A stretch of DNA of 64,000 bases from SABI01 sp963677695 (lineage in GTDB: Bacteria > Spirochaetota > Spirochaetia > Sphaerochaetales > Sphaerochaetaceae). The stretch is from the NCBI GenBank assembly GCA_963677695.2, contig CAXXUJ010000001.1, positions 496,001 through 560,000 of the forward strand. Direction: 5' to 3'. Under the pieces are notes generated by a model. It worked only from the letters and a program-made list of their open reading frames with translations, made no database searches and was not told the DNA's origin. The translations under genes were made by a program, and so were the position numbers. Positions 8,530 to 17,445 of this stretch are shown here, one piece after another (the first letter of the stretch is position 1; every line of letters begins with the position of its first letter).

Positions 8530-9207
8530 TTACCCTCTCACCTGCTTGAAAACTTCATAGGCTTTTTCTGCGCGACGTGTAATCTCATCCCAGTTCTCTT
8601 CTTTGAGAAGAGCTCCTGCTGCAATCCAGGAACCGCCGATCGCAAGGATCTCAGGCATTTCAAGGTAGGCACTCAGGTTCGCCTCACTGACGCCTCCGAG
8701 GGGAATGTACTGAAGGTCAAGATGACGGTAGGCAGCATGCATCGCCTTCAGGTAATTCAGACCGCCGAGAGGCTCTGCCGGGAAGAGCTTGAGGACTCTG
8801 CACCCGAGTGCGACTGCCGCTTCGATCTCAGTGGGAGTGGAGATGCCGGGGGCAAAGGGGAGACCGATCTCTTCGGCCCGTTTCACAACGTTGGGACTGA
8901 ACCCCGGGGCAACCCCGTAGGTCCCGCCGAGTTCCTTCGCAGTATCGACCTGAGAGGGGGTGAGAATCGTTCCGACCCCGACCATCACACCTGGGACCTC
9001 ACTCACGATATTTTTCAGAGCAGTTTCTGATACATCTGTGCGCATCACCAGTTCGATAGCGCTGATCCCCCCCTTGAGGAGTGCCTTCGCCGCAGGAACG
9101 GCATGCTCTACATTCTCGACTGTGAGTACAGCCACAATTCCTTTCCCGTACAGCTCATCTGCGAGAACTCGGGGAAACATTTTGTCTTCTTTCAGTTTTG
9201 TGTGCAT
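8530..9207 (-). CDS. eda: KDPG aldolase (2-keto-3-deoxy-6-phosphogluconate aldolase)
   Basis: 225 residues. Class I aldolase of the KDPG/KHG family, with the Schiff-base lysine in CRVLKLFPAEPLGG and the general base in the IELVMRT strand; GVGTIL and APGFSPNVV are also family marks. It cleaves KDPG to pyruvate and glyceraldehyde 3-phosphate. It is the first gene of a two-gene operon with kdgK. The start at 9207 is supported by AAGGAAG 6 nt upstream. It is divergent from an IclR regulator, with direct repeats at 9224-9261 between them. Confidence 0.95.
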   Translation of the reverse strand: MHTKLKEDKMFPRVLADELYGKGIVAVLTVENVEHAVPAAKALLKGGISAIELVMRTDVSETALKNIVSEVPGVMVGVGTILTPSQVDTAKELGGTYGVAPGFSPNVVKRAEEIGLPFAPGISTPTEIEAAVALGCRVLKLFPAEPLGGLNYLKAMHAAYRHLDLQYIPLGGVSEANLSAYLEMPEILAIGGSWIAAGALLKEENWDEITRRAEKAYEVFKQVRG

Positions 9208-9223
9208 ATTTCTTCCTTTTCTT

Positions 9224-9261
9224 GTTTCATTTTTGTGACATTGTTTTATTTTTATGATATT
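9224..9261. repeat. Tandem 19-bp imperfect direct repeat between eda and iclR
   Basis: Copy 1 occupies 9224-9242 (GTTTCATTTTTGTGACATT) and copy 2 9243-9261 (GTTTTATTTTTATGATATT), differing at 3 of 19 positions. They are head to tail in the short divergent promoter region of eda and the IclR gene. A regulator site is plausible. Confidence 0.6.
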
Positions 9262-9304
9262 GTATGAGCAAGAAGAGTTCCCGTCAAGTAAGGAGTCACA
9301 AAGA

Positions 9305-10096
9305 ATGGATAAAAAAGAGAGCGGCGTATCAGTGAGTGCAGTGAAGAGAACGATGGCTGTCCTTGAACTTCTCAGTGACGGCTCTTCCTACTCGGTCACC
9401 GAGATCGCATCAACGATCGGTTTTCACAAGAGCACGGTGTACCGGTTCCTCACGACCCTTGCCTCCCTCGGATATGTCTCGCAGGATCCTCAGAGCGAAA
9501 GATACACGCTTACCGATAAGCTGATAACCTCTCTCCTTGCTCATCCCCTCAAACCTACGCTTATTCATGCTTCGGGGGCTATTATGGATGACCTGGCAAA
9601 GGAGACGGAAGAGACGATTCACCTTGCACTTCTCGATGGCGACCACCTTACCTATATTCATAAAATTGAATCTACAAGAACACTGAGAGTTGCTGTCATG
9701 AGTTCCTCAATCGGTTCTGAAGCTCCTCTGTACTGTACTTCCTTAGGGAAGGTGATGCTTGCCTGGCACACAGAGGACTTCATCAATTCCTACCTGAAAA
9801 AGACAAAGCTCACCCCTCACACGAAGAACACGATCACCACAGAAGAAAGGTTTCTGGCAGAACTGGTCTCAATCAGAGAAAAGGGATTCGGACTTGATGA
9901 TGAGGAACATGAAGAGGGGGTGACCTGCATCGGGGCCCCGGTCTTCAACCGGGAGGGAAATGCTGTTGCGGCGATCAGCATATCTGCTCCATCGGTTCGT
10001 ATGGATGAGCAGCAGATTGAGCTTCTATCTGTCCGCATACAAAAGTCGGCACGTGAGATATCGAAAAACCTCGGGTATAGCCCCGATCAGATCTGA
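9305..10096 (+). CDS. IclR-family transcriptional regulator, KdgR-like by context
   Basis: 263 residues from ATG 9305, chosen because AAGGAG sits 11 nt upstream; an earlier in-frame ATG at 9254 lies inside the direct repeat and has no ribosome-binding site. Winged HTH at about 10-70 (YSVTEIASTIGFHKSTVYRFLTT in two parts). The IclR effector domain follows, with LGKVMLAW and the CIGAPVFNREGNAVAAISIS motif. It is divergent from eda-kdgK, so control of uronate catabolism by a KDG-like effector is likely (inference from context and the KdgR branch of the family). Confidence 0.9.
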   Translation: MDKKESGVSVSAVKRTMAVLELLSDGSSYSVTEIASTIGFHKSTVYRFLTTLASLGYVSQDPQSERYTLTDKLITSLLAHPLKPTLIHASGAIMDDLAKETEETIHLALLDGDHLTYIHKIESTRTLRVAVMSSSIGSEAPLYCTSLGKVMLAWHTEDFINSYLKKTKLTPHTKNTITTEERFLAELVSIREKGFGLDDEEHEEGVTCIGAPVFNREGNAVAAISISAPSVRMDEQQIELLSVRIQKSAREISKNLGYSPDQI

Positions 10097-10103
10097 AAAG
10101 TCG

Positions 10104-10883
10104 TCACCGTACCGACTCCCCGAAATATCCCATCTGGGAGGAGATCCCGTTAGCAGCCTTGATTACAAGGGGAGCAATCTTCTCTGGAGAGAATTCCGGG
10201 TGCTGTTCCAGAACCCAGGTAGTACTGATCGAGGCAATCACGATACCACGGTAATCGCGTATCGGAACCGACACACAGTTGATATCGGGTTCGGCCTCCT
10301 GGTTATCAAGGGCCCAGCCCCTCCGCCTCGATTCTCTGATATCCTGCAGCAGGCTATCTAGATTTGTTATTGTATTCGGTCCGAAGGATTCGTACACCTC
10401 ATCTTTCAGAAGATCACGGATTTCATCATCCGTAAGCCCCATCAGCAGACCTTTTCCCAGACTCGTGCAGTACAGGGGCTTCTGCTGACCAATGATTGAA
10501 TATTTCCTCAAAGAGTTCACCTGTTCAGCACTGTCTATGTAGACCATCTTCGTCCCGCGCCTGATCGCAAGGAATACTGTGTTCCCCGTCTTCTTGGAAA
10601 GCTCAGCCATAAAAGGAGAACTTTCTGTCTTCAACTCGAGATTATTGAGGTAGTGAGAGCAGAGTGCAATCAGTCCGGGTCCTAAACGGTAGCGATTTGT
10701 TTCAACATTCTTCTGTACATAATAACGCTGTATCAGAACACCGAGGAGCCGATGTGCGGTACTTTTCGGAAGATTGAGACGCTGAGAGACCTGAATCAAT
10801 GTAAGTCCATGCTGTTCATCGGAAAGAATCTCGAGAATATCGAAAGTCCTGTCCAGCGACTGCACACGTGTTTCGTTTTTCAA
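10104..10883 (-). CDS. Second IclR-family transcriptional regulator
   Basis: 259 residues. N-terminal winged HTH (LTLIQVSQRLNLPKSTAHRLLGV, about 25-50) and C-terminal IclR domain with TSLGKGLLMGL and CVSVPIRDYRGIVIASIS. It is convergent with the first IclR gene (7 bp between stops) and divergent from the TRAP/kdu operon, whose promoter lies at 10928. It likely controls that operon, while the neighbouring IclR protein controls eda-kdgK. Two IclR paralogues of similar size bracketed by one pathway suggest a duplication or two-signal control. Confidence 0.9.
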   Translation of the reverse strand: MKNETRVQSLDRTFDILEILSDEQHGLTLIQVSQRLNLPKSTAHRLLGVLIQRYYVQKNVETNRYRLGPGLIALCSHYLNNLELKTESSPFMAELSKKTGNTVFLAIRRGTKMVYIDSAEQVNSLRKYSIIGQQKPLYCTSLGKGLLMGLTDDEIRDLLKDEVYESFGPNTITNLDSLLQDIRESRRRGWALDNQEAEPDINCVSVPIRDYRGIVIASISTTWVLEQHPEFSPEKIAPLVIKAANGISSQMGYFGESVR

Positions 10884-10927
10884 TGCAACCCTCTTATCAT
10901 TCTCTACTATACTTCAATTATTTTCAC

Positions 10928-10955
10928 TTGACAACTGCCTTCTATCCTTTATAAT
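10928..10955 (+). promoter_or_regulatory. Near-consensus promoter of the TRAP-kdu operon
   Basis: TTGACA (10928-10933), 16-nt spacer, TATAAT (10950-10955). The leader to the dctP ATG at 11088 is about 125 nt and AT-rich, with a small ATAAT-cgct-ATTAT inverted repeat near 10994 that may be an operator. Confidence 0.8.
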
Positions 10956-11087
10956 AAAACTGCATCTCATAATACGGAACTAAAAACATAACTATAATCG
11001 CTATTATGCACAATTAGGCAACTATGAACGATTAATTTTGGAATGTTTTACCGCATTATGGGACGTAATCAAAAAAGGAGAGGTTGT

Positions 11088-12095
11088 ATGAAAAGAAAGG
11101 TTTTCTTACTAATCGTGCTAGTTGTTCTCGGTGCCCTCGTATTTGCACAGGGTCAGACAGAGGGAGAATCAAAGATCTACACGATGAAATTCGGGCATGC
11201 GTCAACGACAGAATCGACACGCCACAAGGCACTGCTCGAAATGGAGAAATATGTGGAAGAGAAATCAGAGGGCAGACTTCAGATCGAGATCTACCCGGGA
11301 GCACAGCTCGGTGACGAGGCTTCCATGATCGAATCTTTGAAAATGGGAACACAGGAAGGATTTACCGGTGGAGTATTCGCTGCACAGACCCCGATGCTCG
11401 AAATATATCTCATGCCGTTCTTCTTCCCGACACAGGCAGACCTGATGAAGGTATCGAAGAGTGATTTCGGAGCTAAGATACGTGAAACGGCAGAGGCGAA
11501 CGGGATTAAAATGCTCGCTGTCGGTGATGGCGGTTCCAGACAGATCACAAACAACAGCCGGCCAATCCGGACTCCAAGCGATATGAAAGGTCTTAAGCTC
11601 AGGACCCCACCGCTGGAATCAATCATCAAGGCAATGGAAGCACTTGGAGCGAACCCTGTATCCATCCCGTACGGAGATACCTACATGGCATTAAAGACCG
11701 GCGTGGCTGACGGTCAGGAGAATCCTCTTGCGAATATCGGGGATATGAAGTTCTTCGAAGTCCAGAAATACATGACCATGATCGATTATCAGTTCCATCC
11801 GGAACCGTTCGATGTCAATCTCGATTACTGGAATGCACTCCCCTCCGATCTTCAGGACATCCTGGAAGAAGGCGCGTGGATCTATACCGAGAAACAGAAT
11901 GAACTGAGACGGGAACTGAACGATTACTACTATGACATGATTGTCGACGGAGGTGTAACGGTGTACAAACCGACACAGGCTGAAGTACAGCAGTTCGTCG
12001 ATGCCATGGATCCTGTATATGAGTACTTTGTAAACAAGGGCGTATTCAAACAGGATGATCTTGATGAGATGAAAAGAATCGTTCAAGAAAACTAG
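11088..12095 (+). CDS. dctP: TRAP transporter substrate-binding protein (DctP family)
   Basis: 335 residues from ATG 11088, which has AAAAAGGAGAGG upstream; the upstream in-frame ATG at 11043 is not supported. Signal peptide (MKRKVFLLIVLVVLGALVFA). Mature part with KFGHASTTESTRHKALLEMEKYVEEKS-type DctP N-terminus, the conserved arginine region (LKLRTPPLES) and GADGQENPL-like VADGQENPLANI segment. It binds an organic acid in the periplasm for DctQM. With kduI and kduD downstream, the cargo is probably an unsaturated uronate or oligogalacturonate product (inference). Confidence 0.93.
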   Translation: MKRKVFLLIVLVVLGALVFAQGQTEGESKIYTMKFGHASTTESTRHKALLEMEKYVEEKSEGRLQIEIYPGAQLGDEASMIESLKMGTQEGFTGGVFAAQTPMLEIYLMPFFFPTQADLMKVSKSDFGAKIRETAEANGIKMLAVGDGGSRQITNNSRPIRTPSDMKGLKLRTPPLESIIKAMEALGANPVSIPYGDTYMALKTGVADGQENPLANIGDMKFFEVQKYMTMIDYQFHPEPFDVNLDYWNALPSDLQDILEEGAWIYTEKQNELRRELNDYYYDMIVDGGVTVYKPTQAEVQQFVDAMDPVYEYFVNKGVFKQDDLDEMKRIVQEN

Positions 12096-12115
12096 TTTCA
12101 CTTATCACAATCTGA

Positions 12116-12145
12116 GTCCCGACCTCTCATACGACCGGTCGGGAC
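12116..12145 (+). other. Intercistronic hairpin between dctP and dctQ
   Basis: GTCCCGACC (12116-12124) and GGTCGGGAC (12137-12145) form a perfect 9-bp GC-rich stem with a 12-nt loop. There is no U-run after it. Probably an attenuator or mRNA-stabilising stem allowing more binding protein than permease. Confidence 0.7.
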
Positions 12146-12174
12146 CGATATATCCATACTGAAAAGGTGTACAC

Positions 12175-12702
12175 ATGAATGCTCTGATCCGATCGATAGA
12201 CAAAGTACTCTCAACGTTTGGGAAGATCCTTGTCGGAACCCTTGCATCAGGAGTGATTATTTCCGTATTTCTCCGTTATGTATTCTCTATTGCCTTCGTC
12301 TGGTCCGAAGAAATGCTCACAATGGTATTTGTCGCTACGACTTTTTTCGGCGCAGCCCTAGGCATGAGAGAGAAGGAACATATAGGAATAAATTACTTCG
12401 CTGAAAAGACCTCTCCTCGTATCCAGAAGATTCTTTTGTTCATTAGCTACGGCATCATAGCAATCGTCTCAGGATTTGTATGTGTGTACAGTATCCTGCT
12501 CATGATAAAAGTGGGAAGCACACCTTCCCCTGCAACAGGAATTCCGAGAGGAGTCTACTATACGATGATTCCTATTACTTCAGCCCTTACACTCTGGTAT
12601 TGCTTCGTGGGAGTCCTTGCACAGTACCGGGATATAGATGACCCTGAAAAAGAATACATGGATGACTTTGATCTTCTTCAGGAAACAAAAAGAGAGGTGT
12701 GA
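12175..12702 (+). CDS. dctQ: TRAP transporter small permease DctQ
   Basis: 175 residues with four hydrophobic segments (about 15-35, 45-65, 85-107, 125-147), and the family motif RYVFSIAFVWSEEMLTMVFV. It forms the membrane complex with DctM. The stop is 1 bp before the dctM ATG, indicating coupled translation. The acidic C-terminal tail is cytoplasmic. Confidence 0.92.
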   Translation: MNALIRSIDKVLSTFGKILVGTLASGVIISVFLRYVFSIAFVWSEEMLTMVFVATTFFGAALGMREKEHIGINYFAEKTSPRIQKILLFISYGIIAIVSGFVCVYSILLMIKVGSTPSPATGIPRGVYYTMIPITSALTLWYCFVGVLAQYRDIDDPEKEYMDDFDLLQETKREV

Positions 12703-12703
12703 T

Positions 12704-13981
12704 ATGGAACTAACTGCTATGTTCACTGTACTGGTTGTCACACTCGTGATAGGAGTCCCTATAGCCTACTCAATCGGAGCTTCCGGTATCGTATATATGC
12801 TTCTTTCGAATCCGATGTTTCTTCTCAATATGCCCCAGAGAATCTGGCTGGGAACCGAGAGTTTTATCATCGTAGCCATGCCGTTGTTCATGCTTACCGG
12901 CGAATTGATGAATCATAGCGGTCTCACAAAACGGCTTATCAATTTCGCTATGCTAACGGTCAAACCGATACGTGGCGGATTGGGAGAAGTGAATGTGGTT
13001 GCATCGATGATATTCGGTGGTATCTCCGGTTCGTCTGTCGCCGACACATCGGCCCTCGGGAGCATCCTTATTCCCGATATGGTGCGGCAGGGATATCCGA
13101 AAGGGATAGCGGCCGGGATCACGGTTGCTTCATCCACTATGGGAATGATCATACCGCCGAGTGTACCCATGCTGATGTATGCGATGGTCTCAGGAGCCTC
13201 GGTCGGAAAACTGTTCCTCGCTGGGCTGATACCGGGTATTCTCATCGGAGGAACCCAGTTGATCCTTACCTATATCATCTCGCATAGACGCGGGTATCAT
13301 CCTCAGAAGGAGAAGATCACTCTTTCAGAGGCAATTCATACGACAAAGGACGGAGCCCTTGCCATTCTGATGCCTGCACTCATCATTATTACAGTTTCGG
13401 GTGGTATTGCAACGGCAAGCGAATCAGCGGGAGTCGCTGTCCTTTATGCCGCCGCACTCGGATTTCTGGTATACCGTGAATTGAAATGGAAAGATGTGAT
13501 GAAGGCCCTGAAGAAGACTTTCATGATGTCAAGTTCAATTATGATCATCGGAGGCTTTACCATGATCTTCACATGGATTCTGGCGGTCGAACAGGTACCG
13601 GCGATGATCGGGAATTTCCTCGTGAACTCACAGATCCCATGGTGGGTGGTATTCATCCTTCTCGATCTGCTTATCCTGATGCTCGGGACCTTCCTTGATG
13701 TGACCCCCTGTATCCTTCTCATCACCCCTATCCTCCTGCCTGTGATGAGGGAGTTCGGCATGAATGAACTACAGTTCGGGGCAGTTATCATCGTCGGGCT
13801 TGCAATAGGACTTGTCACACCTCCGGTGGGCATGTGTCTGAACGTTGCGAGCAAAATCTGCGGAATGCAGATAGTCGATGTCTTCAAATCGGCATCTCCT
13901 TTCATCATCTGTAATATCATAGTACTGATCCTGGTGACCTTCGTTCCCTGGATCTCCCTGTACCTGCCAACGCTATTCTGA
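12704..13981 (+). CDS. dctM: TRAP transporter large permease DctM
   Basis: 425 residues from ATG 12704, about 12 transmembrane segments. DctM signatures are present: NVVASMIFGGISGSSVADTSALG and ASSTMGMIIPPSVPMLMYA in two parts, and GLAIGLVTPPVGMCLNV near the C-terminus. It is the sodium-coupled transport subunit in the inner membrane. It is followed 33 bp later by kduI, so uptake and catabolism are co-transcribed. Confidence 0.95.
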   Translation: MELTAMFTVLVVTLVIGVPIAYSIGASGIVYMLLSNPMFLLNMPQRIWLGTESFIIVAMPLFMLTGELMNHSGLTKRLINFAMLTVKPIRGGLGEVNVVASMIFGGISGSSVADTSALGSILIPDMVRQGYPKGIAAGITVASSTMGMIIPPSVPMLMYAMVSGASVGKLFLAGLIPGILIGGTQLILTYIISHRRGYHPQKEKITLSEAIHTTKDGALAILMPALIIITVSGGIATASESAGVAVLYAAALGFLVYRELKWKDVMKALKKTFMMSSSIMIIGGFTMIFTWILAVEQVPAMIGNFLVNSQIPWWVVFILLDLLILMLGTFLDVTPCILLITPILLPVMREFGMNELQFGAVIIVGLAIGLVTPPVGMCLNVASKICGMQIVDVFKSASPFIICNIIVLILVTFVPWISLYLPTLF

Positions 13982-14014
13982 ACCGGAAAAATAACAACTT
14001 CAAAGGAGTCAACC

Positions 14015-14845
14015 ATGGAAGTAAGAGAATATGTTCATTCAACATTCGCAGAAAGATTCAACACCGAGGAGATGAGAAAGAATTTCCTGATCACAGACCT
14101 TTTTATACCCGGAAAAGTCTCGATGACCTACTCTCATGTTGATCGGATGATCGCAGGAGGGATAACCCCGGCAGAACAGGCCCTCGAAATCCCTGTCGGC
14201 AAGGAATTGGGAACTGATTTCTTCCTCCAGCGAAGAGAGATGGGGATTATCAACATAGGAGATGCCGGCAGTGTTTCAGTCGACGGTGTTGAATATCCTC
14301 TGAATTCAAGGGATGGACTTTATATTGGGAAGGGTGCAGAGCACCTCAGTTTTTCAAGCAAAGATGCTTCAAAACCGGCAAAGTTCTATTTTAACAGCGC
14401 CCCGGCACACCACAGTTACCCCATAAAGCTGATCACTCTCGAGGATGCTCGAAAGGTTCATCTAGGATCTGCTGAGGAAAGCAATGAACGGACGATCAAT
14501 CAATACCTTCATCCTGCTGTCCTCGAGACCTGTCAGCTTGTCATGGGAGTTACGATTCTTGAGCCGGGTTCGATCTGGAATACGATGCCGGCACATACTC
14601 ATGAAAGAAGAATGGAGGTCTACCTCTACTTTGACATGCCGGTGGACCGTGTCGTCTTTCACATGATGGGAAAACCTCAGGAGACCAGACATCTGATAGT
14701 ACGAAACGAGCAGGCGGTCATCTCCCCCTCATGGTCGATCCACTCAGGTGTCGGAACAGGTTCCTACACATTTATCTGGGGTATGGTCGGCGAAAACCAG
14801 ACATTTGATGACATGGATCATATCGCCATGAGCGATATCATGTGA
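14015..14845 (+). CDS. kduI: 5-keto-4-deoxyuronate isomerase (4-deoxy-L-threo-5-hexosulose-uronate ketol-isomerase)
   Basis: 276 residues, the usual length for KduI. Zinc ligands of the cupin core are visible: His-x-His-x4-Glu in MPAHTHERRMEVYLYF and the last His in WSIHSGVGTGSYTFIWGM. It converts DKI to DKII (3-deoxy-D-glycero-2,5-hexodiulosonate) after unsaturated uronates open spontaneously. AAAGGAGTC precedes the ATG. Together with kduD, kdgK and eda in this window the path to pyruvate and glyceraldehyde 3-phosphate is complete. Confidence 0.96.
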   Translation: MEVREYVHSTFAERFNTEEMRKNFLITDLFIPGKVSMTYSHVDRMIAGGITPAEQALEIPVGKELGTDFFLQRREMGIINIGDAGSVSVDGVEYPLNSRDGLYIGKGAEHLSFSSKDASKPAKFYFNSAPAHHSYPIKLITLEDARKVHLGSAEESNERTINQYLHPAVLETCQLVMGVTILEPGSIWNTMPAHTHERRMEVYLYFDMPVDRVVFHMMGKPQETRHLIVRNEQAVISPSWSIHSGVGTGSYTFIWGMVGENQTFDDMDHIAMSDIM

Positions 14846-14854
14846 GGTGTTTCT

Positions 14855-15616
14855 ATGAGCACATCAATGTTCAGTCTTGAAGGAAAAACGGCAATCGTCA
14901 CAGGGGGAAACAAAGGACTCGGTCGGGCAATTGCAGAAACATATGCCGCTGCTGGAGCAGATATTGTAATTGTAAGCCGATCGTCTGCTGAGGAAGCACG
15001 CACCTCCATAGAAGCGCTTGGAAGAAAGTGTCTTGCCATGCAGGGAGATCTTATATCTACCGATATCATCCCTGTTATCATGGAAAAAACTCTTTCTGCT
15101 TTCGGAAAAATCGATATTCTTGTCAATAATGCAGGAATCATAAGACGGAATGAGTCTCTGGATTTTACAGAACAGGACTGGGATGATGTCATGAATGTGA
15201 ATCTGAAGAGTCTGTTTTTCCTCTCCCAGGCTGTCGCAAAACAGTTCGCAGCACAAGGAGGAGGAGGGAAGATCGTCTCGATAGCCTCGCTCCTTTCCTT
15301 CCAGGGAGGAATAAGAATCCCATCCTATACGGCAAGCAAAAGCGGGCTGAGAGGACTTACCATGCTCTTATGCAATGAATGGGCGAAACATAACATTCAA
15401 GTCAATGCGATTGCTCCGGGTTATATGATTACCGACAACACCGAAGCTCTCAGAAACGATCCTGCACGCTATAAAGCAATTCTTGACAGGATACCTGCAG
15501 AACGCTGGGGAGACCCGACGGATCTTTCCGGCGCGGCACTCTTCCTTGCAAGCAGTGCATCCAATTATGTGAACGGAACCACAATACCCGTTGACGGAGG
15601 CTGGCTCGCACGGTGA
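14855..15616 (+). CDS. kduD: 2-deoxy-D-gluconate 3-dehydrogenase / DKII reductase
   Basis: 253 residues, classical SDR. Cofactor motif TGGNKGLGRA near residue 17, NNAGI near 92, catalytic Ser in SIASLLSFQGG, Tyr-x3-Lys in SYTASKSG, and the C-terminal VNGTTIPVDGGW. It reduces DKII to 2-keto-3-deoxygluconate with NAD(P)H. It starts 9 bp after kduI and ends the operon, with a stem-loop at 15642-15669. Confidence 0.93.
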   Translation: MSTSMFSLEGKTAIVTGGNKGLGRAIAETYAAAGADIVIVSRSSAEEARTSIEALGRKCLAMQGDLISTDIIPVIMEKTLSAFGKIDILVNNAGIIRRNESLDFTEQDWDDVMNVNLKSLFFLSQAVAKQFAAQGGGGKIVSIASLLSFQGGIRIPSYTASKSGLRGLTMLLCNEWAKHNIQVNAIAPGYMITDNTEALRNDPARYKAILDRIPAERWGDPTDLSGAALFLASSASNYVNGTTIPVDGGWLAR

Positions 15617-15641
15617 CCGCAATGTTCACCGTTCCTAAAAC

Positions 15642-15669
15642 AGGGCGTCACAGAATTTAGTGGCGCCCT
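15642..15669 (+). terminator. Terminator downstream of kduD
   Basis: AGGGCGTCAC pairs with GTGGCGCCCT (10 bp, one G-U) around an 8-nt loop and is followed by the pyrimidine-rich CTCTCTTCATCTT. Confidence 0.65.
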
Positions 15670-15711
15670 CTCTTCATCTTAAGATTCTAACGCTAATCAT
15701 AGGTTTCTGTG

Positions 15712-15740
15712 TGGACGATTCCAATCACTTCCATTATTGT
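15712..15740 (+). promoter_or_regulatory. Promoter of the methyltransferase gene, probably leaderless
   Basis: TGGACG (15712-15717), 17-nt spacer, TATTGT (15735-15740), then only 7 nt to the ATG at 15748 and no Shine-Dalgarno sequence. The expected RNA start coincides with the start codon. Confidence 0.5.
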
Positions 15741-15747
15741 AGTGTAT

Positions 15748-16476
15748 ATGAAACTCTATGACCTGTTAGCATCCGAATATACCCAGCTGTTCCCCTCCTC
15801 TGAGGAAAAGCGGCAGTATGCGGAAAAACTGATATCAACAACACATGGAGAGGACATGCTCGACCTCGGCTGTGCAAGCGGTGAATTTCCACTCCAGTTA
15901 ACCTCTCCAGGACGAACAATCACGGGAATCGATCCCGATTCCCGCATGATAAGTGAAGCACGAGCTATTGCGGCAGAAAAGGAAAGCATCACCTTCGCTG
16001 TCGATGACATGCTCTCGTTCCTTTCTTCCGCTCCCCCCCATTCCTTTGATGTGATCTTCTGCATGGGCAACACGATTGCCTACCTGACAGATGAAAGGGA
16101 ACTGGAGAGATTTCTTTCTTCGGCACGGAATGCACTGAGAGAAGGAGGGAAGCTCCTGATTCAGATGCTCAACTATACCAATCCTTCCATTAAAGCGGGC
16201 TTTCATTTCCCTGACCTGAACAGCACCCATATCACCTTCTCACGAAGGTATGAAGAATCGGGCACGCCAGGTGTTCTTGCGTTCACAACACAGGTACGCA
16301 ACAAGGAAAACGGAGAAACTCACAATGAAGTGCACTCCCACGCCGTCTTCACCTCAGATACAGTCAGAGAGCTAGGGAGAGAAGCAGGGTTCAGGGAAGT
16401 CACCGTTCACGGCAGTTACGAGAACTCGCCTCCGGAGCAAGAAAACTTCTTCCGACTTGTAACCCTGACGGTTTGA
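15748..16476 (+). CDS. Class I SAM-dependent methyltransferase
   Basis: 242 residues from ATG 15748 (MKLYDLLASEYTQLFPSS). An in-frame GTG at 15709 would lengthen it but overlaps the promoter. SAM-binding motif I is MLDLGCASGEFPLQL, followed by the acidic ITGIDPDSRMI and FDVIFCMGNTIAYL. The domain fits the small-molecule methyltransferase group with a C-terminal beta extension. It is a single gene between the kdu terminator and a convergent Fic gene; the substrate is unknown. Confidence 0.85.
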   Translation: MKLYDLLASEYTQLFPSSEEKRQYAEKLISTTHGEDMLDLGCASGEFPLQLTSPGRTITGIDPDSRMISEARAIAAEKESITFAVDDMLSFLSSAPPHSFDVIFCMGNTIAYLTDERELERFLSSARNALREGGKLLIQMLNYTNPSIKAGFHFPDLNSTHITFSRRYEESGTPGVLAFTTQVRNKENGETHNEVHSHAVFTSDTVRELGREAGFREVTVHGSYENSPPEQENFFRLVTLTV

Positions 16477-16506
16477 AGTCCTCTAAGGATTGTTGAGAAT
16501 TTCGGA

Positions 16507-17427
16507 TCACTCGAGCACTGACAGCCATAACCGCTGAGATTCTTCTACACGTTCGGCAATGAAGTTGATGAACGGTTGATAATCTCCACTGGTGTGAGCA
16601 AGATCAAGCACGTCATAGTACCTCACCCGGTCGACTGTCGGTATGATAACAGGAACGTAACCGTTTCTCATAAGCTCAAAATTGAGCAGAAGGCGTGCAG
16701 TCCTCCCGTTCCCGTCGGTGAACGGATGAATCTTCACGAACTCGCCATGGAGAAGAGCCGCTCTCACCACAGGATGATACCTTTTCCAGGCATGATCATA
16801 ATCGAATACCAGCTGCTGCATCAGCTGTGCGACCAGCTCATGAGAGGGAGGAATATGATCAGCGCCGCTGATCACGACATTTTCCGTTCTATATCGTCCT
16901 GCATTACCAGGATCTATTCCCCTGAGAATAAGCGAATGGATGTTCCTCACATTCCATTCAGACATAATTGCTTTGGTGTCCACAAGGTCCTCTACGTAGA
17001 GGATCGCATCCCTGTGATTTATGGTCTCAAGGTGTTCAACGAGAGTCTTTCCCCCTATCGTGATTCCCTCAAGAACTACTTTCGTCTCTGACAGAGTAAG
17101 CGTATTTCCTTCAATCGCGTTGCTGTTGTACGTCCACTCAACCACCAGTTTCTCATGCAGGGAGGAGGCAAGGGCTGGGGAAAAAGGTCTGAACTGATCT
17201 ATTCTCCGTTTATCTGAATCTATGGAAGTGAAATCATATTCCAGACCGCAGTAAGTGGCATTTGATGATTCACGGGCATCGAGAGGTTTCAGAGCATCTT
17301 CAGGAACCCTCCAGTTACGTCCCTCTTTGAGAGCTCCCTCAATCCGACCCTCACTGCAGAGGGGTCTCACACGCCTCTCACTGATTTCCCATTTCCTGCT
17401 TATTTCCTTTGTGCTGAAATAGATCAT
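16507..17427 (-). CDS. Fic-domain protein with N-terminal helix-turn-helix
   Basis: 306 residues. Residues 1-47 resemble an excisionase/MerR-type HTH (EISRKWEISERRVRPLCSEG, then NWRVPEDAL). The inhibitory motif SxxxEG is S102-E106-G107 (SNAIEG), and the Fic active site is H234-R245 (HPFTDGNGRTAR), complete with His, Gly-Asn-Gly-Arg and Arg. The family normally transfers AMP to protein hydroxyls and is restrained by the inhibitory Glu, here in the N-terminal (class II) position. The GAGG 7 nt before the ATG supports the start. A palindrome at 17452-17461 by its -10 box suggests autoregulation through the HTH. Its target is unknown. Confidence 0.9.
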   Translation of the reverse strand: MIYFSTKEISRKWEISERRVRPLCSEGRIEGALKEGRNWRVPEDALKPLDARESSNATYCGLEYDFTSIDSDKRRIDQFRPFSPALASSLHEKLVVEWTYNSNAIEGNTLTLSETKVVLEGITIGGKTLVEHLETINHRDAILYVEDLVDTKAIMSEWNVRNIHSLILRGIDPGNAGRYRTENVVISGADHIPPSHELVAQLMQQLVFDYDHAWKRYHPVVRAALLHGEFVKIHPFTDGNGRTARLLLNFELMRNGYVPVIIPTVDRVRYYDVLDLAHTSGDYQPFINFIAERVEESQRLWLSVLE

Positions 17428-17445
17428 ATTTTACCTCATTGATAT

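Noticed and set aside
11043..11087. Earlier dctP start
   Set aside because: It puts 15 residues before a clean signal peptide and overlaps the ribosome-binding site of ATG 11088.
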